Shown here one piece after another: positions 1-7,567 of a stretch of 64,000 bases of DNA. Numbering within the stretch: the stretch's first letter is position 1; the number at the start of each line of letters is the position of its first letter. The position numbers were made by a program, and so were the translations under genes. Under the pieces are notes generated by a model. That model was not told the DNA's origin. It made no database searches and saw only the letters and a program-made list of their open reading frames with translations. Source of the stretch: Clostridium rhizosphaerae (GTDB lineage: Bacteria > Bacillota > Clostridia > Clostridiales > Clostridiaceae); the NCBI RefSeq assembly GCF_016765585.1, contig NZ_JAESWC010000001.1, forward strand, positions 434,001 to 498,000, written 5' to 3'.

Positions 1-503
1 CTGGTGAAAAGCCTGTATATATAGGCTTTGGAAGTATGACATCCTTAGAACAGAATGAGGGTTTGTCAGAAATAGCAGTAGAAGCGATTAAAAAAAGCGG
101 AAAACGCGGTATTATCTGCGGCATGGGAAAACCAAAAGATCTTCCTAAAAACATTATTGCAATTAACAGCATTCCACATACATGGCTGTTTGAAAGGGTT
201 TCCGCAGTATGCCATCACGGTGGGGCTGGTACAACTGCAGCAGGGTTTAAGGCTGGAGTTCCAAACATCATTATACCTTTTTCCAATGATCAGTTTGCAT
301 GGGCTCACAGGGCTTATGACCTAGGGGTTGGTGCAAAACCTATTCCTAGAAAGGAACTAACTTCAGACAAGCTTGCCGAAGCAATCAAGTTTGCTATAAC
401 TGATAAAATCATTACAAATGCCAAAACCCTTGGCAAAGATATAGCTAAGGAAAATGGGGCTGAAGAATGTGCAAAAACTATTGTAAAGTGTCTTGAGAGG
501 TAA
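1..503 (+). CDS. UGT/MGT-type glycosyltransferase, C-terminal part (5' cut by window edge)
   Basis: Reading frame is open from base 3 to a TAA at 501-503, so only about 166 C-terminal residues are present. It is the nucleotide-sugar-binding half of a GT-B glycosyltransferase. The signature HHGGAGTTAAGFKAGVP near residues 70-85 is the UGT/GT28 donor-sugar motif, followed by PFSNDQFAWAHRAYDLGVG. Family members move a sugar from UDP- or TDP-sugar onto small lipophilic acceptors, including macrolides and sterols. The next gene is an MFS exporter whose Shine-Dalgarno lies inside the end of this gene, so the two are probably co-transcribed, as in glycosylate-and-export modules. The acceptor cannot be told from this fragment. 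Confidence 0.9.
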   Translation, partial: GEKPVYIGFGSMTSLEQNEGLSEIAVEAIKKSGKRGIICGMGKPKDLPKNIIAINSIPHTWLFERVSAVCHHGGAGTTAAGFKAGVPNIIIPFSNDQFAWAHRAYDLGVGAKPIPRKELTSDKLAEAIKFAITDKIITNAKTLGKDIAKENGAEECAKTIVKCLER

Positions 504-507
504 TGAT

Positions 508-1746
508 ATGGAGAAAGCTAAGAGTTGGAAAAAATCATTTTTTACAATTTATATAGGTCAGGCATTTTCCCTATTGAGTTCAAGCGCTGTGCAGTTCTCA
601 ATAATTTGGTGGATTACCATGGAAACGGGTTCAGCCCTTTCCTTGACAATCGCCAGCGTCATAGGCCTTCTGCCACAAGCGGTTATTGGACTGTTTGCAG
701 GGGTTTGGATTGACAGGTTTAACCGTAAAAAAATAATGATTATAGCTGATAGTGCTGTAGCACTTTCAAGCCTTATTCTAGGAATCTTATTTATTATAGG
801 TATTAAATCAATTATATTCGTTTATATAGTTCTATTTATCAGGGCTTTGGGGGAAACCTTTCATAAGCCGGCACTTCAAGCTGCTATTCCAAATCTAGTA
901 CCTCAATCTGAGCTTACAAAAGCAGGTGGGTTCGGACAAATGATAAACTCAGCCTGCTCTATAGTTGGGCCTATGCTTAGTGCATTTTTAATGAGCATAA
1001 CGTCCCTTCAATATGCAATGCTTGTAGATGTTTTTGGAGCTGCCTTTGCTGTAACAACCTTATCCACCGTAAAATTCCTAAATAATACAGCTAGCCAGGG
1101 AGATAAACTGAGCATAATTCAAGACATGAAGCTAGGTATAAGCGCTTTTAAATCTAACAAAGCACTGCTTAGACTTTCTGTCCCTATGATTATATCTACC
1201 ATCATTTTCGTTCCAATAGGAACTCTGCTTCCTCTTATGGTTAAGTGGTATTTTAATGGGACGGCCTGGCACAATGGACTTGTACAAACCCTCTTTTCAA
1301 CTGGTATGCTTATTGCAGCAATGATTATTGGTTTTACAGGGGGGCTCAAAAAGCAGTTTTTAATGATTTCACTTTCTACTGGTTTACTAGGTATCTGCTC
1401 CCTAATTGGTGGTATCTTGCCAGCAAGTTTATTTTGGATATTTTGTATAGTAGTATTCGTCATGGGTACAACGGGCATGGGTTTCAACATTCCCTTTACT
1501 TCCTATATTCAAAGAACCGTGCCGGCAGAAAACTTAGGCAAAGTTATTTCTCTCGTTACAAGCGTTATGAGCTTCGCAGCCCCTGTAGGAATATTCATTG
1601 CAGGTCCTATTTCAGAAATTATAGGTGTAATCAACTGGATGATTTGTGCAGGAATAGTTATGATCTTTGTAGGCCTTCTATGTTATTTTCTAACTAGAGA
1701 ATTTGATACCCCATTGAACAGCGAGGTTATAGTAAATGAAAAATAA
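508..1746 (+). CDS. MFS-family efflux transporter (MacR/MefA-like)
   Basis: A 412-residue membrane protein with about twelve hydrophobic segments. The N-terminus (FFTIYIGQAFSLLSSSAVQF, then IDRFNRKKIMI) matches the enterobactin/macrolide-exporter branch of the major facilitator superfamily; the D-R-F-N-R-K loop between helices 2 and 3 is the family's motif A. Start is the ATG at 508, preceded by GAGAGG inside the upstream gene; an in-frame TTG at 493 overlaps that gene and has no separate RBS. It lies 4 bp after the glycosyltransferase stop and overlaps the next gene by 11 bp, so it is in an operon. Probable role is proton-driven export of a hydrophobic compound. The substrate is unknown. Confidence 0.88.
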   Translation: MEKAKSWKKSFFTIYIGQAFSLLSSSAVQFSIIWWITMETGSALSLTIASVIGLLPQAVIGLFAGVWIDRFNRKKIMIIADSAVALSSLILGILFIIGIKSIIFVYIVLFIRALGETFHKPALQAAIPNLVPQSELTKAGGFGQMINSACSIVGPMLSAFLMSITSLQYAMLVDVFGAAFAVTTLSTVKFLNNTASQGDKLSIIQDMKLGISAFKSNKALLRLSVPMIISTIIFVPIGTLLPLMVKWYFNGTAWHNGLVQTLFSTGMLIAAMIIGFTGGLKKQFLMISLSTGLLGICSLIGGILPASLFWIFCIVVFVMGTTGMGFNIPFTSYIQRTVPAENLGKVISLVTSVMSFAAPVGIFIAGPISEIIGVINWMICAGIVMIFVGLLCYFLTREFDTPLNSEVIVNEK

Positions 1747-1981
1747 CGCTTTGAAAGCTATTTCAGGTATGATTTTTTTAGCAGTTTCTCCTTTTGTTGT
1801 TTTAACTATAGTTGGCCTCCTATATGTTATATTTCAAATGCTTGGAGGAATCTCATTTGCAGCAGGAACTCAGGCATTTATTAATTCTATCTACAGCCTT
1901 GTACCGTTTTTTAAGTATCTCACAACCATACCAATAATAGTTTTGGTTATAGTAGTCATCCAAAATAAATCAGTAAGATAG
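1736..1981 (+). CDS. small two-helix membrane protein, unknown function
   Basis: An 81-residue protein starting at an ATG that overlaps the last codons of the MFS gene, which suggests translational coupling. It has two strong hydrophobic stretches (about residues 8-38 and 56-76) separated by a short loop, and a basic C-terminus (VIQNKSVR). No family recognised. Its place as last gene of a glycosyltransferase-MFS operon suggests an accessory to the exporter, but that is inference. Confidence 0.6.
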   Translation: MKNNALKAISGMIFLAVSPFVVLTIVGLLYVIFQMLGGISFAAGTQAFINSIYSLVPFFKYLTTIPIIVLVIVVIQNKSVR

Positions 1982-1994
1982 TATAATGAGTAAG

Positions 1995-2022
1995 TATGCT
2001 CCTCTGAATCATGGGGAGCATA
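1995..2022. terminator. hairpin between convergent genes
   Basis: Arms TATGCTCC (1995-2002) and GGAGCATA (2015-2022) pair perfectly around a 12-nt loop. It lies between the plus-strand operon ending at 1981 and the minus-strand kinase ending at 2044. An AT-rich tract follows, but no clean U-run sits directly at the stem. Confidence 0.5.
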
Positions 2023-2043
2023 AGAATTTCTTAAATTTTTCTT

Positions 2044-3135
2044 TTACTCAATTTGATCACTAGTGTTCAAGCTAATATGCATTTTTATCACATCACCATC
2101 GCACTCTGCCCAAATTTGTCCTCCATGAAGCTCAATGATTTTCTTTGAGATTGCAAGTCCTAGTCCTGAGCCTTCAATACTACTGGATCTCGAAACATCA
2201 ACTCTGTAAAATTTATCGAACATTTTATTTAACTTATCCTGTTCTATATGTTCACTCTTATTAGAAATTGAAATATGAGCAGCACCCTCTTTGTTTTCTG
2301 CTCTAATACCTATATCCGATGGTTTAACGCTGTATTTTTCTGCGTTGCTTAAAACATTATCAAAAACCCTTACTATTTTTTCAATATCAATTTTAACAGG
2401 AATCTCTTCATCAATATCCGTTACAATTCTTAAACCCTTAGATTCAAACACCGGAGTATACTCTCCCAGCATTTGAATAAGTATAGTGCTCAAGTTAACT
2501 TCTTGAACCTGTAACTTAATACCGCCACTAGAAAGCTTTGTGTATTCAAATAATTCATCAATAAGCCTTTTTAGCTTTATAGAAAGATTGTACGTTGAAG
2601 TTAAATATTCCTTCTCTTCCTCTCTGCTTTTATATTTCTCGCTTTTTAGGATGTCCAAGTATCCTATTATTGCAGTAAGAGGAGTTCTTAAATCATGAGA
2701 AACATTTGTTATTAACTCAGTTTTTGCATTTTCTATCTCTCTTTCCTGTTCAAATTTATCTTTTAATTGTTTAGACATAGAATTAATACTTTTGCACAGT
2801 TCAGCTAATTCATCACTGCCCCGCACTTTCAGAGATAAACCTAGTTCTTCATTTGCAATTTTACCAACCTGTTCAGAGATATACTTGATATATTTAATTT
2901 TATTGTTAACTAGCAATAAAAATACAACTAAAAAAGCTGAAATCCCTATTGCAAAGATAATAGTAGCAATAATATTATACTCCATCATTCCTATAGAGTT
3001 GGCTCTTGCTGAAACGTAAGGTTTAACAATATATCCAGAAAATAAATATACTGATAAAAATGCAAAAAAGAGAGAGACCACTATTGATAATATAAGTTCA
3101 AGGCTGATTTTCCTTGTAAATATAGTTGCTTTCAT
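2044..3135 (-). CDS. sensor histidine kinase (VanS-like, short sensor loop)
   Basis: A 363-residue kinase with TM1 about 12-36, TM2 about 52-76, a HAMP linker to about 130, then the HisKA phosphoacceptor box NVSHDLRTPLT (His147) and an HATPase domain with N-box (FDNVLSNAEKYS) and G-box (GSGLGLAISKK). The extracytoplasmic loop is only about 15 residues, as in intramembrane-sensing kinases that monitor cell-envelope stress rather than bind a periplasmic ligand. The start overlaps the end of the response regulator by 4 bp, so the two are translationally coupled. The family resembles VanS, but no vancomycin-resistance genes are nearby. It probably autophosphorylates and passes phosphate to the regulator at 3132-3818. 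Confidence 0.92.
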   Translation of the reverse strand: MKATIFTRKISLELILSIVVSLFFAFLSVYLFSGYIVKPYVSARANSIGMMEYNIIATIIFAIGISAFLVVFLLLVNNKIKYIKYISEQVGKIANEELGLSLKVRGSDELAELCKSINSMSKQLKDKFEQEREIENAKTELITNVSHDLRTPLTAIIGYLDILKSEKYKSREEEKEYLTSTYNLSIKLKRLIDELFEYTKLSSGGIKLQVQEVNLSTILIQMLGEYTPVFESKGLRIVTDIDEEIPVKIDIEKIVRVFDNVLSNAEKYSVKPSDIGIRAENKEGAAHISISNKSEHIEQDKLNKMFDKFYRVDVSRSSSIEGSGLGLAISKKIIELHGGQIWAECDGDVIKMHISLNTSDQIE

Positions 3136-3818
3136 ATCTTATACCCAACTCCCCAAACTGTCTTAATATATACAGGCTTTTTGGGATCTTCTTCAATCTT
3201 CTCTCTTATCTTTGTTATATGAACCATTATTGTATTATCTGATTTATAAAACTCCTCTCCCCATACCCTTTCATAAATCTTTTCTATGCTGAAAACTATT
3301 CCTTTGTTTCTTGCAAGAAGCTCCAGTATATCAAATTCCTTTGGTGTGAGCCTTATTTCTTTATCTCCTACAAGTACCTGTCTCGTATCAGTATTTATAG
3401 TTAAATTTCCAACTTCGATTATATTCTTGGCTGCATTTTGAGGAGTCGAATATCTTGTATACCTTCTAAGCTGCGACTTAACTCTTGCGAGAAGCTCCAT
3501 AGCATTAAAAGGCTTTGTTATATAATCATCAGCACCTGATGCCAAGCCTTGAATTTTATCGAGATCTTCTGATTTTGCAGATAGAAATATAATAGGCATG
3601 ATATTATCTTCTCTAATTTTCATGCAGGCTTCTATTCCATTCATAACCGGCATCATGATATCTAGAAGAACAAGATCAATATCATTCTCAGCTATAATCT
3701 TAAGCGCTTGTTCTCCATTTTCTGCCTTTAATACCTCATAGCCTTCATTTTCTAAATATATTCCTGTAATTTTTCTTATTTCATTATCATCATCAACTAT
3801 TAGAATTTTGTTTGGCAT
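3132..3818 (-). CDS. OmpR/VanR-family response regulator
   Basis: A 228-residue two-domain regulator. The receiver domain shows the acidic start (KILIVDDDNEI), phosphoacceptor Asp in VLLDIMMPVMNG, the conserved Thr/Ser region (IIFLSAKSED) and the Lys in GADDYITKPF. The C-terminal half is an OmpR-type winged helix (RLTPKEFDILELLARNKG ... KTVWGVGYKI). Start is placed at the ATG at 3818 because GGAAGGA precedes it at good distance; an upstream in-frame ATG at 3851 would overlap the methyltransferase. It likely binds the TTAAGAA-type direct repeats at 4502-4527 and 5268-5293, which matches the 10-bp tandem layout preferred by this family. That binding is inference. Confidence 0.92.
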   Translation of the reverse strand: MPNKILIVDDDNEIRKITGIYLENEGYEVLKAENGEQALKIIAENDIDLVLLDIMMPVMNGIEACMKIREDNIMPIIFLSAKSEDLDKIQGLASGADDYITKPFNAMELLARVKSQLRRYTRYSTPQNAAKNIIEVGNLTINTDTRQVLVGDKEIRLTPKEFDILELLARNKGIVFSIEKIYERVWGEEFYKSDNTIMVHITKIREKIEEDPKKPVYIKTVWGVGYKI

Positions 3819-3835
3819 AAAGTTATTCCTTCCTT

Positions 3836-4396
3836 TTATGAATTTTGACATTTTAAAACATAAGCCGGCGGAACATTAAGCATCACTCTTTCTAAATCTA
3901 TTTTCTTAAAAAAGCCTGCAATAAATTCCTTCTTTAAAAGAGTGTACTGGAAAGTTATAAATAATCCATCTTTCTTTAATATACTTTTTGTTTTTCTTAG
4001 TATTTTATTAGAAACATTTTTTGGCAGGCTTGCAAAAGGTAACCCAGAAACTACACAGTCTGCTTTACTGATATTATATTCTTTTAAATATTTATCTACA
4101 TTTTCAGCGGAATCATTTATTAGGATAATGCTATCCTGTCCCCTATATCTCTTCTCTAGTTGTTCACAAAACTCTTTATTATACTCTAAGAGCAGCAGTA
4201 TTGTATCCTGCTTTTTCCCTTCTATAAGCTTGTCTGTGAAAACTCCTGTGCCAGGTCCGTATTCAACTATGCATTTTGCATTTTCAAAATCAATATCCTT
4301 TACCATTTTCTCAGCTAATTTTTCTGAGCTAGGTGCTACAGCTCCTACAGTTCTCGGTGACTTAAAATATTCTATTAGAAACTTTATCATTTTCAT
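3836..4396 (-). CDS. class I SAM methyltransferase, phospholipid N-methyltransferase-like
   Basis: A 186-residue Rossmann methyltransferase. Motif I is VEYGPGTGVFTD (about residues 44-55), and the catalytic-region motif is SGLPFASLP where Erm/KsgA enzymes have N-[IL]-P-[YF]. The overall layout (short basic N-terminus with APSSEKLAEKM, SAM domain, no C-terminal RNA-binding helical domain) is that of PmtA-like phospholipid methyltransferases often annotated as rRNA adenine dimethylase-like. It is first gene of the methyltransferase, response regulator, kinase operon. GGGGGAG precedes the ATG. With an envelope-sensing kinase beside it, a membrane-lipid substrate is plausible; this is not shown by sequence alone. 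Confidence 0.75.
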   Translation of the reverse strand: MKMIKFLIEYFKSPRTVGAVAPSSEKLAEKMVKDIDFENAKCIVEYGPGTGVFTDKLIEGKKQDTILLLLEYNKEFCEQLEKRYRGQDSIILINDSAENVDKYLKEYNISKADCVVSGLPFASLPKNVSNKILRKTKSILKKDGLFITFQYTLLKKEFIAGFFKKIDLERVMLNVPPAYVLKCQNS

Positions 4397-4501
4397 ACTA
4401 AGGCTCCCCCTTATTTTTTAAGATATTAATTCTGCCTGCTTATATAAGTTATCTTACGGTCTTAGTATAAAGCTCAAAACTTAAGAATCTCTGTATAAAG
4501 T

Positions 4502-4527
4502 TCTTAAGAATTCTTAACATTTTTATA
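4502..4527 (-). promoter_or_regulatory. TTAAGAA direct-repeat box upstream of the methyltransferase/regulator/kinase operon
   Basis: Read on the minus strand, the box contains TTAAGAATTC immediately followed by TTAAGAACTT, a 10-bp direct repeat typical of OmpR-family operators. A further TTCTTAAG half-site lies 20 bp downstream. The 26-bp block is 25/26 identical to one at 5268-5293 upstream of the TVP38 gene. The left end lies just past the TVP38 stop codon. Confidence 0.55.
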
Positions 4528-5152
4528 AATTAATCTGACTATTCCACTTCTTATAATTCATATAGCTGATTGAAACTATGATGATTAGAGTGATTATGAA
4601 TACATATAAAGAATATTTCATGCTTATCCCTAAAAAGGTATACAGCAATATGATTGGTGTATCAGCAATAAATATAGTTAAAGCATACTTATTTAAAGGA
4701 ATACCTGTTAATACGGAAAAGAAGCATACAATGTCTGAAGGCACCACAGGAGAGGAAACCCCCAAAGCCAGAATTTTAACATTATTTCTTTGAATTAAAT
4801 TGTATACTTTAGGATACTTGTTTATTATCTTTTCCTGATAACCCATGCCAATTGTGGCTTTAACAAAGAAGAATAGTAAAACTTCGCTCAGCAAATTTGC
4901 TATTGTAACTAAAATAAATGCCTTCACAGGATTAAATAATATCCCCGCAATAATTATAAAAACAGTACATGGTACGAGGGTAAAAATTCTAAATGAAGCA
5001 ATGGTTAAAAACAGTAAGGTACTGTACTTAGGATATATCTGTAAAAACCCTGTTATTTTAACTATTCCATTTGAATATAGCTGATACTTAAAGAACACAA
5101 ATAAAATTGCCAGCCAAAATAAAAAGACTATACCTTTAAATAACTTATTCAT
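4523..5152 (-). CDS. TVP38/TMEM64 family (VTT-domain) membrane protein
   Basis: A 209-residue integral membrane protein with about five or six hydrophobic segments. The SNARE-associated/VTT core lies at about residues 58-160, including the Gly-rich loop AGILFNPVKAFILVTIANLLSE. Related DedA and VTT proteins are lipid scramblases or flippases in the cytoplasmic membrane. It is transcribed separately from the neighbouring methyltransferase-sensor operon but shares the same upstream TTAAGAA box, so both probably respond to the same two-component system. AGGGGTGC precedes the ATG at 5152. Confidence 0.82.
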   Translation of the reverse strand: MNKLFKGIVFLFWLAILFVFFKYQLYSNGIVKITGFLQIYPKYSTLLFLTIASFRIFTLVPCTVFIIIAGILFNPVKAFILVTIANLLSEVLLFFFVKATIGMGYQEKIINKYPKVYNLIQRNNVKILALGVSSPVVPSDIVCFFSVLTGIPLNKYALTIFIADTPIILLYTFLGISMKYSLYVFIITLIIIVSISYMNYKKWNSQINL

Positions 5153-5267
5153 AATGCACCCCTATTCTTGTAATTATATTTATAATGAAATCTTTCATGT
5201 AATGTTGCCGTTTAAGCATTATGTATTTTATTGTAGAGGTTAGATATTAAATAAAGGTTACGAAAAA

Positions 5268-5293
5268 TCTTAAGAATTCTTAATATTTTTATA
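5268..5293 (-). promoter_or_regulatory. TTAAGAA direct-repeat box upstream of the TVP38 gene
   Basis: This 26-bp sequence differs from the box at 4502-4527 at one base only. On the minus strand it reads TATTAAGAATTCTTAAGA, again a 10-bp tandem TTAAGA repeat, about 116 bp before the TVP38 start codon. Conservation over 26 bp between two different leaders, with flanks that do not match, argues for a shared operator. Confidence 0.55.
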
Positions 5294-5302
5294 GGTATAA
5301 AA

Positions 5303-5338
5303 AAAGCATGCTAATTTTTTGAGTAATTAGCATGCTTT
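5303..5338 (-). terminator. intrinsic terminator of the 5.4-7.1 kb minus-strand group
   Basis: Perfect 14-bp arms AAAGCATGCTAATT (5303-5316) and AATTAGCATGCTTT (5325-5338) with an 8-nt loop. On the minus strand the stem is followed at once by a T-rich tract (TTTTTTTATA), so it ends transcription coming from the GNAT/radical SAM/B3-4 genes. Confidence 0.85.
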
Positions 5339-5383
5339 CTTACATACGAATATATAGTTGTTGATTAAGAATATAAACGAGTA

Positions 5384-5663
5384 CTAGATCATAAGCTTCA
5401 TCAAATTATCTGTCTGCTCATCATCACCAAGCTTAAAAATATGAGTATCAAATTTCACAAACCCTTGCTTTTCGTAAAATCTTATTGCAGCTACGTTGTG
5501 CTCCCATACGCCCAGCCAAATATAGTTGAGGTTATTGATTTTGCCAATTTCTATAGCCTTTTTTATTCTCGCCAGAAAAGGTCTCATAAAAGGTTTTTTC
5601 ACATATATATTTAACTTTTTCTATGTCGTTTAAACTGCATTCTTTGATTACTAAATTGTCCAT
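5384..5663 (-). pseudogene. GNAT acetyltransferase remnant with internal deletion and frameshift
   Basis: The ATG at 5663 has a good RBS (GGAGAG) and begins a normal GNAT N-terminus (MDNLVIKECSLNDIEKV, then TFYETFSGEN), but this frame ends at a stop after 43 residues. The conserved C-terminus (LGVWEHNVAAIRFYEKQGFVKF) continues in a different frame. About 60-75 residues of the central acetyl-CoA-binding region present in the roughly 160-residue family are missing. A deletion fused the two ends out of frame, so the enzyme should be inactive. It is the last gene of the riboswitch-led group, 5 bp after the radical SAM gene. Confidence 0.8.
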
Positions 5664-5668
5664 AATCT

Positions 5669-6355
5669 TTATCTCTCCAATTGCATTAAAATTTCATCAA
5701 ACCTTTCATCTGATACACCAAGCTTTTTCTTAAATTTTTCATCATCCATTCTTTCAACAATAACCTTGTCAGGACATAATTTATTAATAACATCTTTTAT
5801 CTTATTAACAGCTTCTTCTGTGTCATTGTAGCCTTTGATAATTGTTACCTCTAAAATAAATTTGCCTTTATATTGTTTATTGAATGAAACCATATTTGAA
5901 ATATACTCTTCTAGTGTATAGCCTTCAATTGGTCTTTGTACTTTCTGAAAATCCCCTTCTGAAATGGCTTTTATCTCTCCAATGACTTCATCACACTTAT
6001 TGGCTATTCGTATATATTCATCTCTACCTAACAAATATCCATTAGATAATAGTCTTACAAGTAATCCCTTGCTTTTAATAAGAGCAATAATATCATCAAT
6101 TCTGCTGTTTACAAAGGCTTCACCCTTTGAATTAATATAAACTAATTCTGCCTTATTATCTTCTATCATATTTTCTAATTCGTTTAATGAATTATCCATA
6201 TCATCAAAAGGCTGTTGCGTATCTACCTTATTTTGAGATCTTCCAATAGGGCAAAATATACAGTCAAAATTACAATACTTTTCAGGCAGAATGTTTACCT
6301 CCAACACTCTTTTGCCATCCTCAATATAAATATCTTTATAATTAAAACCACCCAT
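5669..6355 (-). CDS. radical SAM protein, CxxxCxxC cluster
   Basis: A 228-residue protein whose N-terminal part carries the radical SAM iron-sulfur motif: Cys28, Cys32 and Cys35 in YCNFDCIFCPIGR. This is followed by the SAM-pocket region (LVYINSKGEAFVNS, then LLSNGYLLGRDEY). At about 25 kDa it is a minimal TIM-barrel enzyme without an obvious extra-cluster SPASM domain, similar to small clostridial radical SAM proteins of unknown substrate. AGGAGG precedes the ATG at 6355, 18 bp after the B3/4 gene stop, so it belongs to the same operon behind the guanidine riboswitch. The reaction is not known. Confidence 0.82.
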   Translation of the reverse strand: MGGFNYKDIYIEDGKRVLEVNILPEKYCNFDCIFCPIGRSQNKVDTQQPFDDMDNSLNELENMIEDNKAELVYINSKGEAFVNSRIDDIIALIKSKGLLVRLLSNGYLLGRDEYIRIANKCDEVIGEIKAISEGDFQKVQRPIEGYTLEEYISNMVSFNKQYKGKFILEVTIIKGYNDTEEAVNKIKDVINKLCPDKVIVERMDDEKFKKKLGVSDERFDEILMQLER

Positions 6356-6372
6356 CCATCTAACCTCCTAAG

Positions 6373-7080
6373 TTACTCTATTACTACTTCTTTATTATTA
6401 ATATCTAAAATTGAAACTTTGCTTGTTCCACCTAAATTATTTTCTACTTTTTCTGCTAATTCTTTTAATGCATTTTCAAATTCTGTCACTCTGTTTTCAT
6501 CTATTAACTCAATGCATAAAAAAGCATTAGTTGTATCTTCAGTGAGCATTGTTCTTACCGCTTCACGCCAATTAAAGCACCTGCAAATTGCTCCATCATT
6601 ATCTTTATATACTATCTCACCTTCATATGGAGGCTCGCTTTTATCAGTTCCTAATGTAATAAAATCTTCGTTTCCAACAGCCTTGGTGAGCCTGATATCA
6701 CCAGCAAATTTATCTATATTCTCACCACCGCATGGCAATGCATATTTTAATGAAATAGAATTATAAATATCAACAAGCGGATTAATGGTTCCTAAATGAT
6801 TTCCATTATAAATTCGTTTTAATAATGCCTCAATGGATGACCTTGCACCTTTCTTCGTTTTAAACTTTTGAAAGGCTTCTCTCCATACTTTTATTACAGA
6901 GTTGCTGCTAAATTCCTCACTCGGCAAATGCTTTAACGCTTCTTTTTCTGCTTCTAAAATCATTTCAGCGTATTTGTCTTTGTCTTTTATAGAATTATCT
7001 ATGCCTTTACAAACGATAACCCCAATTTTTGCATTGGGAAACAAACTCCAAAGATCATCCTCGATAATAAATTTTTTCAT
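6373..7080 (-). CDS. standalone B3/4-domain protein (PheT editing-domain-like, CtdA-like candidate)
   Basis: A 235-residue protein that is almost entirely one B3/4 domain, the fold that edits mischarged tRNA in the phenylalanyl-tRNA synthetase beta subunit. Recognisable stretches are the N-terminal LFPNAKIGVIVCKGID, the central NPLVDIYNSISLKYALPCGGEN and the later GEIVYKDNDGAICRCFNWREA. Standalone B3/4 proteins include CtdA, which deacylates canavanyl-tRNA(Arg). A guanidine-I riboswitch lies directly upstream on the same strand, which fits because canavanine and guanidine compounds are chemically related. The leader also carries a copy of the hairpin element described here. RBS is AGGAGG. The family call is firm; the CtdA role is inference. 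Confidence 0.8.
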   Translation of the reverse strand: MKKFIIEDDLWSLFPNAKIGVIVCKGIDNSIKDKDKYAEMILEAEKEALKHLPSEEFSSNSVIKVWREAFQKFKTKKGARSSIEALLKRIYNGNHLGTINPLVDIYNSISLKYALPCGGENIDKFAGDIRLTKAVGNEDFITLGTDKSEPPYEGEIVYKDNDGAICRCFNWREAVRTMLTEDTTNAFLCIELIDENRVTEFENALKELAEKVENNLGGTSKVSILDINNKEVVIE

Positions 7081-7088
7081 TAGAATTC

Positions 7089-7180
7089 CTCCTTTTAGTC
7101 GGAAGCACTGAGTAGTTTAGACCACTCGCTCCCGCTCGTAAACTACTCGTAAAAGGTCATTTATTTAGACATTTACCTTC
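7089..7180 (-). repeat. RBS-associated hairpin element, copy 1
   Basis: On the minus strand this runs AAGG, a decayed first hairpin, a second hairpin with perfect arms GAGTAGTTTA (plus-strand 7139-7148) and TAAACTACTC (7110-7119), the apical GCGGGAGCGAG-type loop, the tail CAGTGCTTCCGA, then AAGGAGG, which is the RBS of the B3/4 gene. It sits between the guanidine riboswitch terminator and the start codon, so it is part of the mRNA leader. Confidence 0.8.
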
Positions 7181-7253
7181 TTTATAGTGTAATTATATAG
7201 TTGTTTTTTATTCTATTTATTTAGAGATAATAACTGCTGCTTCCAAAGAAATA

Positions 7254-7376
7254 AAATAAAAAAAGCCTAAAGAAATATTATAAAAATATCTCCCAGGCTT
7301 TTATCCTTCCGTGTACACAATTCTTTGTGCGTTTTCTCTCGGACCTGCCAGTTATAACTGCGGAACCCTAGAAAAC
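7254..7376 (-). ncRNA. guanidine-I (ykkC) riboswitch with intrinsic terminator
   Basis: The minus strand carries the ykkC consensus in order: CTAGGGTTCCG (plus 7363-7373), GGTCCGAGAGAAAACGCA (about 7328-7345), ACACGGAAGGATAAAAGCC and TGGGAGA (about 7289-7314). This matches the B. subtilis ykkC RNA. The AAAAGCC segment also forms the 5' arm of a terminator whose 3' arm AGGCTT is followed by a T-rich tract (7254-7263), the usual switch design: guanidine binding prevents termination. The next gene downstream is the B3/4 protein. The ppGpp, PRPP and other ykkC subtypes cannot be fully excluded without a covariance-model score. Confidence 0.88.
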
Positions 7377-7567
7377 TAAACTCTATTAAGTATTTTATGA
7401 TTATAAATTGCAATTTATATATGCATTTTAGCATAACATAACCTTTAAATCAATATAAAATCTTACAACATGTAATCAACTCTAATACATATCAAACATA
7501 AGAATCATATATGAGCAGCTCAAATAATTTTTAATACTTTTATTTAAAATATCTTTAGTAAAAAACT

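Noticed and set aside
66-308. Antisense open reading frame in the glycosyltransferase gene
   Set aside because: Shadow of the conserved HHGGAGTT coding region with no RBS.
2044-3818. Vancomycin-resistance regulator pair VanS/VanR
   Set aside because: The sequence family is similar, but there are no vanH, vanA/B or vanX genes, and the partner genes point to membrane lipids.
3836-4396. Erm-type rRNA adenine dimethylase (macrolide resistance)
   Set aside because: The catalytic motif is SGLPFASLP rather than N-[IL]-P-[YF], and the RNA-binding C-terminal domain is missing at 186 residues.
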